From the NCBI GenBank assembly GCA_945920215.1, contig CAMEJM010000006.1, positions 1 to 64,000 on the forward strand: a stretch of 64,000 bases of DNA, in the 5' to 3' direction. Shown here one piece after another: positions 1-7,122 of this stretch; the first letter of the stretch is position 1; each line of letters opens with the position of its first letter. Source of the stretch: an uncultured bacterium (GTDB lineage: Bacteria; Bacillota; Clostridia; Oscillospirales; CAG-272). Made by a program: the position numbers and the translations under genes. The notes beneath the pieces are model-generated. The model saw only the letters and a list, made by a program, of their open reading frames with translations, searched no databases and had not been told where the DNA came from.

Positions 1-17
1 CCGGTTAACCTCTTTTC

Positions 18-40
18 AACCACGCGACTATCGCGTGGTT
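18..40. other. Short perfect hairpin at the window edge
   Basis: Ten-base perfect inverted repeat (18-27 and 31-40) with a 3-base loop, followed on the plus strand by only TTCG. It could be a terminator of a gene lying before the window or a second structure after the tRNA-Leu terminator. The T-tract is too weak to decide direction. Confidence 0.35.
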
Positions 41-50
41 TTCGTTATAC

Positions 51-86
51 AAAAAAAGAGGAGACATTTTCCGTCTCCTCTTTTTA
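51..86 (-). terminator. Intrinsic terminator of tRNA-Leu
   Basis: A nine-base GC-rich stem built on AGAGGAGAC/GTCTCCTCT with a short loop, followed on the minus strand by a run of seven Ts. It starts only a few bases after the tRNA-Leu CCA end. The plus strand also has a T-run, so it could work in both directions. Confidence 0.75.
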
Positions 87-89
87 CAG

Positions 90-172
90 TGGTGCGGGTA
101 ACAGGAGTTGAACCTGCACGGTTGCCCACCGGAACCTAAATCCGGCGCGTCTGCCAATTCCGCCATACCCGC
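90..172 (-). tRNA. tRNA-Leu (anticodon UAG)
   Basis: The minus strand reads as a complete class II tRNA. The acceptor GCGGGTA pairs with TACCCGC, followed by A and an encoded CCA (90-92). The D-arm begins TGGCGGAATTGGCAGACGC, the anticodon loop contains TAG, there is an extra variable arm as expected for leucine tRNA, and the T-arm contains GGTTCAACTCC. It has its own promoter 10 bases upstream and a terminator directly downstream, so it looks monocistronic. Confidence 0.95.
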
Positions 173-181
173 ATGGCATTC

Positions 182-210
182 ATTATACAGGAAAGGCAAC
201 CTGTTGTCAA
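182..210 (-). promoter_or_regulatory. Sigma-A promoter of tRNA-Leu
   Basis: On the minus strand a perfect -35 TTGACA (205-210) is separated by 17 bases from a perfect -10 TATAAT (182-187). Transcription would start near 175, about three bases before the mature tRNA 5' end. Confidence 0.85.
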
Positions 211-275
211 GAAACATTCCGGCATATCATCGGCTGTTTGTTCTGTCAATGGATGTCACAGAGATTCTTCTCCCC

Positions 276-362
276 TCTTTTTCACCGGTCGGAGTGCAAC
301 ATTCGCCACAGGAGAAACAGGACTCGGTTTGCGCAGCAAACACGGGTCCGGGAACCGGACCC
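276..362 (-). other. Degenerate tRNA 3'-end relic with paired hairpins
   Basis: Read on the minus strand, 282-297 gives CACTCCGACC followed by a GTGAAAAAGAGGGG-like tail. This closely resembles the 3' acceptor of the intact tRNA-Pro and its flank (CACTCCGACCA then CTTGAAAAGAGGGG). No complementary 5' acceptor or anticodon arm can be found, so it is not a functional tRNA. Next to it lie two compact hairpins: 327-341 (GTTTGC/GCAAAC) and 344-362 (GGGTCCGG/CCGGACCC). It is probably debris of a former tRNA gene in a decayed cluster. Confidence 0.4.
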
Positions 363-403
363 ACTTGAAAAGAGGGGATGCTTTATCCCCTCTTTTCAAG
401 TGG
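361..403 (-). terminator. Terminator of tRNA-Pro, overlapping the CCA end
   Basis: A perfect 18-base inverted repeat (361-378 and 386-403) with a 7-base loop. On the minus strand the second arm is CCCCTCTTTTC, giving a short U-tract. Unusually, the upstream arm begins with the CCA of tRNA-Pro, so the full hairpin would bury the tRNA 3' end before processing. Confidence 0.65.
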
Positions 404-476
404 TCGGAGTGGCCGGATTCGAACCGACGGCATCTTGCTCCCAAAGCAAGCGCGCTACCAGCTGCGCTACACCCCG
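401..476 (-). tRNA. tRNA-Pro (anticodon UGG)
   Basis: Complete 76-base tRNA on the minus strand including an encoded CCA (401-403). The acceptor CGGGGTG pairs with CACTCCG (one G-T pair). The D-arm has AGCTGGTAGCGC, the anticodon arm is CTTGC-TTTGGGA-GCAAG with anticodon TGG, and the T-loop is GGTTCGAATCC. No promoter is visible directly upstream; the nearest good one is at 878-906, beyond two tandem copies of its own 5' half. Confidence 0.95.
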
Positions 477-599
477 TTATTATTGTTTTGTTTTTCGCTT
501 TACTTCTGCTTTGGTCGCCCTCGCCGGTCGTGTGGTCGCCGCGCGTCGGTCGCATGGCTCTCTCCTTCGGCTCCCCACTTTGCGGCGTATCGCTTCGTA

Positions 600-622
600 A
601 AAACACCGCACCGTGGTGTTTT
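600..622 (-). terminator. Terminator-like hairpin in repeat unit 1
   Basis: The eight-base stem AAAACACC/GGTGTTTT with a 7-base loop runs into GTGTTTTTAC on the minus strand. It lies directly after the tRNA half at 633-669 in transcription order. Identical to the hairpin at 793-815. Confidence 0.45.
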
Positions 623-792
623 CACTTGCTCACCCAAAGCAAGCGCGCTACCAGCTGCGCTACACCCCGTTATTATTGTTTTGTTTTTCGCTTTACTTCT
701 GCTTTGGTCGCCCTCGCCGGTCGTGTGGTCGCCGCGCGTCGGTCGCATGGCTCTCTCCTTCGGCTCCCCACTTTGCGGCGTATCGCTTCGTA

Positions 793-815
793 AAAACACC
801 GCACCGTGGTGTTTT
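793..815 (-). terminator. Terminator-like hairpin in repeat unit 2
   Basis: Same structure as the hairpin at 600-622, lying about 10 bases after the outermost tRNA-Pro half (826-862). With the promoter at 878-906 it would bound an RNA of roughly 75 bases containing the tRNA D-arm and anticodon arm. Confidence 0.45.
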
Positions 816-877
816 CACTTGCTCACCCAAAGCAAGCGCGCTACCAGCTGCGCTACACCCCGATCGATAGCCTAATC

Positions 878-906
878 ATTATATCAAGCAGAGCAGAAAA
901 TGTCAA
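878..906 (-). promoter_or_regulatory. Consensus promoter in front of the tRNA-Pro half repeats
   Basis: Minus-strand TTGACA (901-906), 17-base spacer, TATAAT (878-883). Transcription would begin near 871, about nine bases before the first tRNA-Pro 5' half at 862. This is where a normal tRNA-Pro promoter would sit had the repeats not been inserted; the intact tRNA is now about 395 bases further on. Confidence 0.85.
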
Positions 907-997
907 GCAAATTGCGCACAGTCACAAATATATGGGAGGACTCCTTTTCATGCTTTGACTGCAAAATGATTCGTTTCATTCTCAAAGCCTCATAGAT

Positions 998-1031
998 AAA
1001 ACCGGCTGCGGTATGTGCCGCAGTCGGTTTC
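998..1031 (-). terminator. Terminator of the sugar-uptake operon
   Basis: A GC-rich stem based on ACCGGCTGCGG and CCGCAGTCGGT with a TATG-type loop; on the minus strand it ends in GGTTTTATC. It lies 34 bases after the stop of the last permease gene. The plus strand also carries a T-run, so it may be bidirectional. Confidence 0.75.
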
Positions 1032-1064
1032 TTTTTTGCTGTAAAATACCCAAAAGAAGCGATA

Positions 1065-2117
1065 TCAGCCAACCAAGCCGGAACGCTCAATGCCCTGAAC
1101 AAGATATTTCTGACCAAAGAGGTAGACAATAATCAACGGGGCAATGATCATCATACCGGCGGTATTCTGAATGGCGGAATCATAGAGCTGATGCCCTGCC
1201 GCGGTACTCTTAAGACTTTCGGGAATCGTGCGATACAGACTTGCCAGCACCGAGATTCCATTGTCCGACTGAGGCAGGAAGAGCCCCGTATAGAACTCAT
1301 CCGTCCACTGCCAGCTGAATGCGAACAGGAAGATCGTAATCATCATGGGCACGGACAAAGGAATGATAATCTGCACGAAGGTGCGGAATGGACCGGCACC
1401 GTCCACGCAAGCGGATTCCTCAAGCTCATCAGGCACGCCCTTAAAGAACTGCACCATCATAAAGATATACAAACCGTTCTTAAACCCGCAACCGATCAGC
1501 GACAGCAGGATAAAGGGCCAGAAAGTCGAGGTCAGGTTCACGGTCGAACCGGTAATCAGTTCAATGATACTACGGTAGTTCCAAGACATGACCTTTGCGA
1601 TATCGAATTTGGTGAAGTGCTGAAGGAACGACATCTTGAGCGTGTTCGGCGGAATCACCATCGTGATGATCACCAAAAACAGAATCAACTTTCTGCCACG
1701 GAACTTATACTTGGAGATACCGTAACCGATCATACAGCATACAAACGTCTGCAACACCGCGCAAATCAAGGACAGAAGCGCGGTATTGAACATCGCCTTG
1801 AAATAGCCGTTTTCCGTTACTAAATACTTATAGATATCGGTTGAGAAGTGCTTGGGAATCATGCCGACCGTTGTATCCGTGAAATCTTCCCGCGCCATAA
1901 AGGACTGGAAGATACGGACGAAAAACGGAGACAGAATCACATAGGAGATACCAAGCATAATCAGGAAGCGGAACACATACCAAACGCGGTCAATCCAGAA
2001 AGATGAGCTGGTGAGTTTCAGCTTGAGGCGCTGCCCTACCGACACCTTTCCTTCATAATCCACGCGGATCTTTTTCTTCGTGTTCTTAAGAAGCTTAGGA
2101 GCTGTATTTTGTTCCAT
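1065..2117 (-). CDS. Carbohydrate ABC transporter permease, MalG/CUT1 type (pair 2)
   Basis: A 350-residue inner-membrane permease with about six hydrophobic segments. The cytoplasmic EAA loop lies near residues 235-255 (EESACVDGAGPFRTFVQIII), with the conserved G that docks on the ATPase. Extended N-terminal cytoplasmic tail of about 45 residues. It pairs with the MalF-type gene just upstream (15-base gap) and is the last gene of the operon before the terminator at 998-1031. CUT1 permeases import oligosaccharides or glycosides; the actual substrate cannot be read from sequence. Confidence 0.9.
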   Translation of the reverse strand: MEQNTAPKLLKNTKKKIRVDYEGKVSVGQRLKLKLTSSSFWIDRVWYVFRFLIMLGISYVILSPFFVRIFQSFMAREDFTDTTVGMIPKHFSTDIYKYLVTENGYFKAMFNTALLSLICAVLQTFVCCMIGYGISKYKFRGRKLILFLVIITMVIPPNTLKMSFLQHFTKFDIAKVMSWNYRSIIELITGSTVNLTSTFWPFILLSLIGCGFKNGLYIFMMVQFFKGVPDELEESACVDGAGPFRTFVQIIIPLSVPMMITIFLFAFSWQWTDEFYTGLFLPQSDNGISVLASLYRTIPESLKSTAAGHQLYDSAIQNTAGMMIIAPLIIVYLFGQKYLVQGIERSGLVG

Positions 2118-2132
2118 TTTTTCTTATCCTCC

Positions 2133-3143
2133 TTAGTCTCTCTTCTGATAGAACACGAACAGGGACGCAATCCCGGCGAACGCTGCAATGACCAGCAGAA
2201 CCATACCGAAATACACCCATGACTGTGCAGTTGCAACCATCTGACCGTCGCCGCCGTTGGTGTAAACGCCGTTGATATAACTCATCACAATATTATCATT
2301 GCGTGTAAACGAGTCGATGATGGTATAGATGCCGTTGACCAGAATCATCGGGCTGATCATCGGGAAAGTGATCTTCCAGAACGTTTCCCACGCGGTAGCC
2401 CCTTCAATCTCGCACGCCTCGTAAATCGAGGGAGAGATGGACTGGAGTCCTGCCAAGAAAATCAGCATCTGCACACCGGAATAGTTGATGATACTGTAAA
2501 TTCGGTTCACAAGACCTACCACATACTGCACCAACTCCGTCCCGACCGCCATATTGGAAAACAGACGTTCGACGTCCATCATGGACAGGATTTCGTCCCC
2601 GGTACTGCCGGTGCCGTCGTTCACGCTGGTGGACCCGGACAGGATATCCGACGCATTGATGGATTCCATCAAACCGGTGGAAAGGATAACCGGGATAAAG
2701 AAGATGGCACGGAAAGCGGCACGCCCTATCATCTTCTGATTCAGAATCACTGCAATAAACAGTGAGAAAATCAGAATGGCGGGCACGTTCAGAATCAGCT
2801 GTTGGAAACCGGACAGCAGATTCTTCAGGAACGTGGTGTTAAACGCCGCACGGTAATACTTCAGACCCTCGTTCTGTACAAAGCTGTATTGGATTTCGGT
2901 TTTTATGCCGTCAATGTCCACAATCTTCGTATCGCTCACAACGCGTGAAAAGCTGAACCAAACCGCGTCGATCAGAATCGGTAAGTAGATCAGAAGCATA
3001 CCGATGACGAACGGAAGCACGAACAGCCACCCGGAACGCGCTTTCTTTTCGGTCAGGGAGGATTTCCTTAAAAGCGGTATTTTTGTATGTCTGCGGTCTA
3101 CATTCCATTTTGCCGCGACCTTGTCAAGTACGCTCATTGTCAA
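2133..3143 (-). CDS. Sugar ABC transporter permease, MalF/CUT1 type (pair 2)
   Basis: A 336-residue membrane protein with an N-terminal cytoplasmic stretch, then hydrophobic segments from about residue 38. The EAA loop lies near residues 244-264 (EACEIEGATAWETFWKITFP). The long periplasmic-side insert between the first two membrane segments is typical of MalF-like partners. It sits between the large exported protein (start of this gene 12 bases after that stop) and its MalG-type partner. This pair has no dedicated binding protein next to it. Confidence 0.88.
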   Translation of the reverse strand: MTMSVLDKVAAKWNVDRRHTKIPLLRKSSLTEKKARSGWLFVLPFVIGMLLIYLPILIDAVWFSFSRVVSDTKIVDIDGIKTEIQYSFVQNEGLKYYRAAFNTTFLKNLLSGFQQLILNVPAILIFSLFIAVILNQKMIGRAAFRAIFFIPVILSTGLMESINASDILSGSTSVNDGTGSTGDEILSMMDVERLFSNMAVGTELVQYVVGLVNRIYSIINYSGVQMLIFLAGLQSISPSIYEACEIEGATAWETFWKITFPMISPMILVNGIYTIIDSFTRNDNIVMSYINGVYTNGGDGQMVATAQSWVYFGMVLLVIAAFAGIASLFVFYQKRD

Positions 3144-3154
3144 ACCCTCCTTTC

Positions 3155-6100
3155 TCAGTCATCCAGCCGCAGGAAGCCGTACTTCCCGAGGGTGACCGTA
3201 TCATGACCGTCCAGAGAAACGGTAACGCTGAATATGTTGAAGTTCAGCAGGAAATGAACTGTCTTTTCACCGTTGGAATAGGTGACCATCACGACCGTCC
3301 CGTCGCTTACCGTAGACTCGGTTGCGACATAGTTGCTGTCAAGCGCCTTGGAGTACGTGAAGTAACGGTATGCGGACTGATACTCTATATCAGCTACCTG
3401 TGCAACTACGTCACACCCCGCCCCGTTGTTCGCTGCCATATAAGCTTTGAGTTGCGCTTCAAAATCAGCGTCCAAGGTATCGGTGAACAGCGCGTATTTT
3501 GCACTTGCAAGCACTGCGTCGGTATCGAATTGCACGCCGATGCTCTGCCCGTACGCAGTGGAAAGCGTACCGCTGACAATCGCATCATATATCTTTCTGC
3601 GCGCTCTATCGTGCTCCTCTTCGGAAGTCGGATTGGTATCGTCGCCGAGGACTGCCGCAATGCGGGGATTGGAAGAATAATTGCTGATAAATTTACCAAT
3701 GTCGCCCGGTACAAAATCACTCAAATCTTCATAACTTGATCCGGTGAAACTCTCGGACAGTTTAATCATAGCCTTTATCAGGTTTCTCTCTTCTTCCTTG
3801 CTCTGAAGCACCGTATCGGCAAGCTGCTGCATAAATTCTTCCTGAAGCGTCAGCCGCTGTGCAGTGACGTCAGCCGCCAGCCCGACTCGCTCCGCGTTGA
3901 CAGAACGGTGATTGACAATACGGTAACTCTGCAGATCTCCGATCGCTTCATTGAGAAGCTTATAATAAGTTTCAACGGTATCCTTGGAAATCTGATAGTT
4001 CACCGAATAATACTCGCTCAGGAGTTTGTCGTCCTTGAGCAACCGCGTGTTGTCATAGGAAAGCAGGAAATACAGTGAAGCGCCGGATTCAATCGCGCGC
4101 AGAAGCGCTTCGGACTTGTTTGCCTGTTCGTTGAACGCTTCTCCGGTATAATTGACATAGCCGTGCATCACCATACCCCAGAACGGAACGGAGTTGGAAG
4201 TCGCGCGGAAGTAGGAAGAAGACACCGGAACCTCCAGCAGATAATCCATATATTTCAGGGCGTAAGCGTTACCGCCTACACTCATAATGGAGCTGTACCC
4301 CGACTCACGCACGGTCTTCAGATAGTCCGTGACATACTGCATGGAATCCTCACGGGTGAGCAGATTATCCTCATTGAAGTCCGTTGCCAGATCGGAGGCA
4401 ACATAGTCAAGCGAAATCGCGGTATTGCCGTACTTGGTATTCTTGCGGTTGAACTTGGCAAACAGATCGGTCAGATGATTGGCGCTGACTACGATTCCGC
4501 CATTGCTGACATAGGTCTGATAAACCGAATCGTAGGTCTTGCGCATCGCATAACGGTTATCAACGCTGCGCGCACCGATCTTCTTGAGATTGATGCCGTC
4601 AAACCGTCCGAGGGTCTGAACATAGGTGAAATTCACGTTGGGGAAGATTTCAAGCCCGCCGCCAACCGACTTGGCATATGCGAGCAAGTCCTTATACCCG
4701 CTCTTTCCGCCCGCCTTCTGTTCCCATTTGAGCTTGACCGGATATGTGGAAGTCATACCACCGTTGATAAATCCTGTCAGGCGGAATTTGACATTGGAGA
4801 TCCCTTTGTCGGAAAGCTCCTGATACATGGTCTTAATGTCGTCAAACGTGGTCAGTGCCACATCGACGGTGAACGGAATGGACATCACTTTCTTTGTGCT
4901 CTGAATGACGCCGAAGCTTTCTATGACAAGCGGAAGCTGGTCCTGCAGGTTTTCAAGCGCGGTCAGCACGCCTTCGTCAATCAAGTACTGCTGATATGCT
5001 GCCGCCATGCCCACATAGGAAGCGGGATAATACGAGAGCATCCCTGCCGCGGCGGCAAGCTTGTCATCGTGGAGCATGATGTATTCCGTTGTATAAGACC
5101 CCAGATATTTCTTATCCGAAAGCACCGTGTAGGTTGCGGAAGATGAAATGGACGAAATAGAGTCCACAAGGTCGTACGAATCCTTGGCGCGGGGAGTGTA
5201 GCAAGCGCAAACCGAAGAGTAAGGATTCTGTGCGTCCGGAGCAAGGGAAAGACGAAGCTCCGCAAGTGCCGCACCCTCGGTGATAATCGCTGCAAATCCA
5301 ACGTCTGTCTTTTCGCCGCGGAAGAAGTTTTCTTCCCCGGTTACAACGGTTTTCGCGTACTTGTAATAATTCGGATTCGGAGTCTTATCGGATAGGTATT
5401 CTTGGTTCGGATCGGTTACAATGTCGACCTTTCTGCCCGCTTCATTATAGTATACCGTGACCGGTTCCTCTGAGCGACCGTAGGGATAAACGGCATATAC
5501 CTTTCCGCCTACCAGTTCATAGGAGATGACGTATTCCGCATCCGTATATTGCTGCTTCGTGCAGGCAATTGCGTTACTCGCATCATACGGATCCTTGAAG
5601 AAGTAACCCGCGGTATCCTTGACGGTGCCGAACACAGGCATCCGGATGACTTCCTGATGCTTGCCGGTGATGGAGTAATAAGCGTAATCCTGCCCGTATA
5701 CGTTGCCTTGCAACGTAGCGTGCGACGTTTCGTAATCCTCGAACTTCACAATGGCGCCGGAGCCGTCGGGATAGAAGATATATCCGCCGTCGGCAACTCT
5801 GCCCGTACCGAAATACGGCAGAACGCTGACGAAGTTCACGATATACTTGGATTCGTCATACACCAAGGAGGTGGCAGGCAAGGATACCTTCAGACCGTCC
5901 TCGGTCAGAGTATACACAAGCGAAGCATAGAACACGGGGTTATCCACCGTCATCGGCGATATACCGGTTCTCTCTTCTGCCGCGTACACGTCCTCCATGG
6001 TATAATCGGAAGCGTACTGCTTGAAGATAGCCTCGCGCTGACGCAGCTGACGTGAAGTCAAGCTGGTATCCAACACGAAAATGGTATTCTTATAATACTC

Positions 6101-7096
6101 GTCGCCGTCTTCCTTTTCAGCCAAAACGGGGAAATCTTTCAGGTTGCTCGACAGAAGCTCCCAGCTTTCGTGATACGGTTTTCTGTCTCTGCTGGAGTTC
6201 TTATATGCCGATTTTTCGATATATACTTGATTGATCGCAAGGAAGTCATCCCGCAGCTTTTCCACATACTCGGGTCTGGTCATGCCGGGATTGCTGTCTT
6301 TATGAGTCCTGTAGAAAGTGGAATAATGACTCAGCGCGATATCGCACCATCTGTCAAATGCGGCGGAGTTACCGAACGTGTACTCTTTGCCGTATTTTTC
6401 ATAAGTACCGTAAAGCTCGATTCTTTCATTGCAGAACGCCTCAAAATCGTAAACGCTCTGCAAATCCTCTTCCGGTACTCCGTTTTCCTTGACGGTGTTA
6501 TAAATCAGTTCCCACGTCTGCTTCTGAAGCGGCGCCATAACTTTGTCCAAAAAGTCCTGCGCCATGATACCGTAAGGCATTGCATACCGCTTGGTGGTAT
6601 CGCCGAGGATATAATCCATACGGATACCGTCCTTGGTAGCGGTCAGCGTGATCTGCCCGCGCGCAGCCGCCTCATTGAAGCTGTACAGATAGGAGCCTGC
6701 CGCATCGCTCGCACTGGAAGTAGTGTAGTTGATCACCAACTGGCTCATCAGTTGGTTTTTGTTACCCGATGCAATGTCGGAAAGCGAATACGGGTTGGAG
6801 TTCAGGATCTGCCCGGTGATATTGTCTTTGACATAGACCTCACCGCTGTATACATTTGCCCAAAGCTCCATGCTGCCGACCGTTACATATTTGACCATGT
6901 TGGGATCGTTATCCAGTTTTTCCTGCGCATTCGCGTAATTCTGATTTGCAATCGCATTAGTGACAACGGAAGGGTCTGTTATCGGCACAGTCACTATGAC
7001 TCCGCCGTTATCCAATGCCAACGCACCGAGCGGAAGCGCCGCAAGGCATCCGATAAGGGTTGCCACGACGAGTATGGATGATATGATTTTTTTCAT
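3155..7096 (-). CDS. Very large exported protein resembling the DUF5696 family
   Basis: 1,313 residues with a clear signal peptide (residues 1-28, ending ALA-L) and no lipobox. Start supported by GGAGAT eight bases upstream. Visible regions: beta-rich N-terminal part (about 45-175), helical insert (190-350), a second beta-rich part with a YPDGSGA turn near 440, a probable TIM-barrel-like region (about 720-1000; VKFRLTGFINGG, GGLEIFPNVNF, then SVPFWGMVMHGYVNY) and a small beta C-terminus. Proteins of this look occur beside CUT1 transporters in Clostridia and Paenibacillus, from recall. A glycoside-hydrolase-like or glycan-binding role on the cell surface is inference; no catalytic residues were assigned. 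Confidence 0.65.
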   Translation of the reverse strand: MKKIISSILVVATLIGCLAALPLGALALDNGGVIVTVPITDPSVVTNAIANQNYANAQEKLDNDPNMVKYVTVGSMELWANVYSGEVYVKDNITGQILNSNPYSLSDIASGNKNQLMSQLVINYTTSSASDAAGSYLYSFNEAAARGQITLTATKDGIRMDYILGDTTKRYAMPYGIMAQDFLDKVMAPLQKQTWELIYNTVKENGVPEEDLQSVYDFEAFCNERIELYGTYEKYGKEYTFGNSAAFDRWCDIALSHYSTFYRTHKDSNPGMTRPEYVEKLRDDFLAINQVYIEKSAYKNSSRDRKPYHESWELLSSNLKDFPVLAEKEDGDEYYKNTIFVLDTSLTSRQLRQREAIFKQYASDYTMEDVYAAEERTGISPMTVDNPVFYASLVYTLTEDGLKVSLPATSLVYDESKYIVNFVSVLPYFGTGRVADGGYIFYPDGSGAIVKFEDYETSHATLQGNVYGQDYAYYSITGKHQEVIRMPVFGTVKDTAGYFFKDPYDASNAIACTKQQYTDAEYVISYELVGGKVYAVYPYGRSEEPVTVYYNEAGRKVDIVTDPNQEYLSDKTPNPNYYKYAKTVVTGEENFFRGEKTDVGFAAIITEGAALAELRLSLAPDAQNPYSSVCACYTPRAKDSYDLVDSISSISSSATYTVLSDKKYLGSYTTEYIMLHDDKLAAAAGMLSYYPASYVGMAAAYQQYLIDEGVLTALENLQDQLPLVIESFGVIQSTKKVMSIPFTVDVALTTFDDIKTMYQELSDKGISNVKFRLTGFINGGMTSTYPVKLKWEQKAGGKSGYKDLLAYAKSVGGGLEIFPNVNFTYVQTLGRFDGINLKKIGARSVDNRYAMRKTYDSVYQTYVSNGGIVVSANHLTDLFAKFNRKNTKYGNTAISLDYVASDLATDFNEDNLLTREDSMQYVTDYLKTVRESGYSSIMSVGGNAYALKYMDYLLEVPVSSSYFRATSNSVPFWGMVMHGYVNYTGEAFNEQANKSEALLRAIESGASLYFLLSYDNTRLLKDDKLLSEYYSVNYQISKDTVETYYKLLNEAIGDLQSYRIVNHRSVNAERVGLAADVTAQRLTLQEEFMQQLADTVLQSKEEERNLIKAMIKLSESFTGSSYEDLSDFVPGDIGKFISNYSSNPRIAAVLGDDTNPTSEEEHDRARRKIYDAIVSGTLSTAYGQSIGVQFDTDAVLASAKYALFTDTLDADFEAQLKAYMAANNGAGCDVVAQVADIEYQSAYRYFTYSKALDSNYVATESTVSDGTVVMVTYSNGEKTVHFLLNFNIFSVTVSLDGHDTVTLGKYGFLRLDD

Positions 7097-7122
7097 GTGT
7101 GATCTATCTCCTTATACTCCAC

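Larger units (their letters stand above)
440..862 (-). repeat. Perfect 193-bp tandem repeat carrying the 5' half of tRNA-Pro
   Basis: Positions 440-632 and 633-825 are identical 193-base units. A third partial copy (826-862) keeps only the tRNA-derived part. On the minus strand each unit holds the first 37 bases of tRNA-Pro, from CGGGGTG through the D-arm to the anticodon loop (TTTGGG). A bridge to TGAGCAAG then restores the anticodon stem, followed by a terminator-like hairpin and a roughly 130-base spacer. Only the leftmost copy (440-476) continues into a complete tRNA. Sequence identity points to recent duplication, though an assembly artefact cannot be excluded from sequence alone. Confidence 0.9.

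Noticed and set aside
5..600. Several short proteins predicted across the tRNA block
   Set aside because: The reading frames translate tRNA genes and their repeats (for example AELADAPDLGSGGQPCRFNS is tRNA-Leu read as protein).
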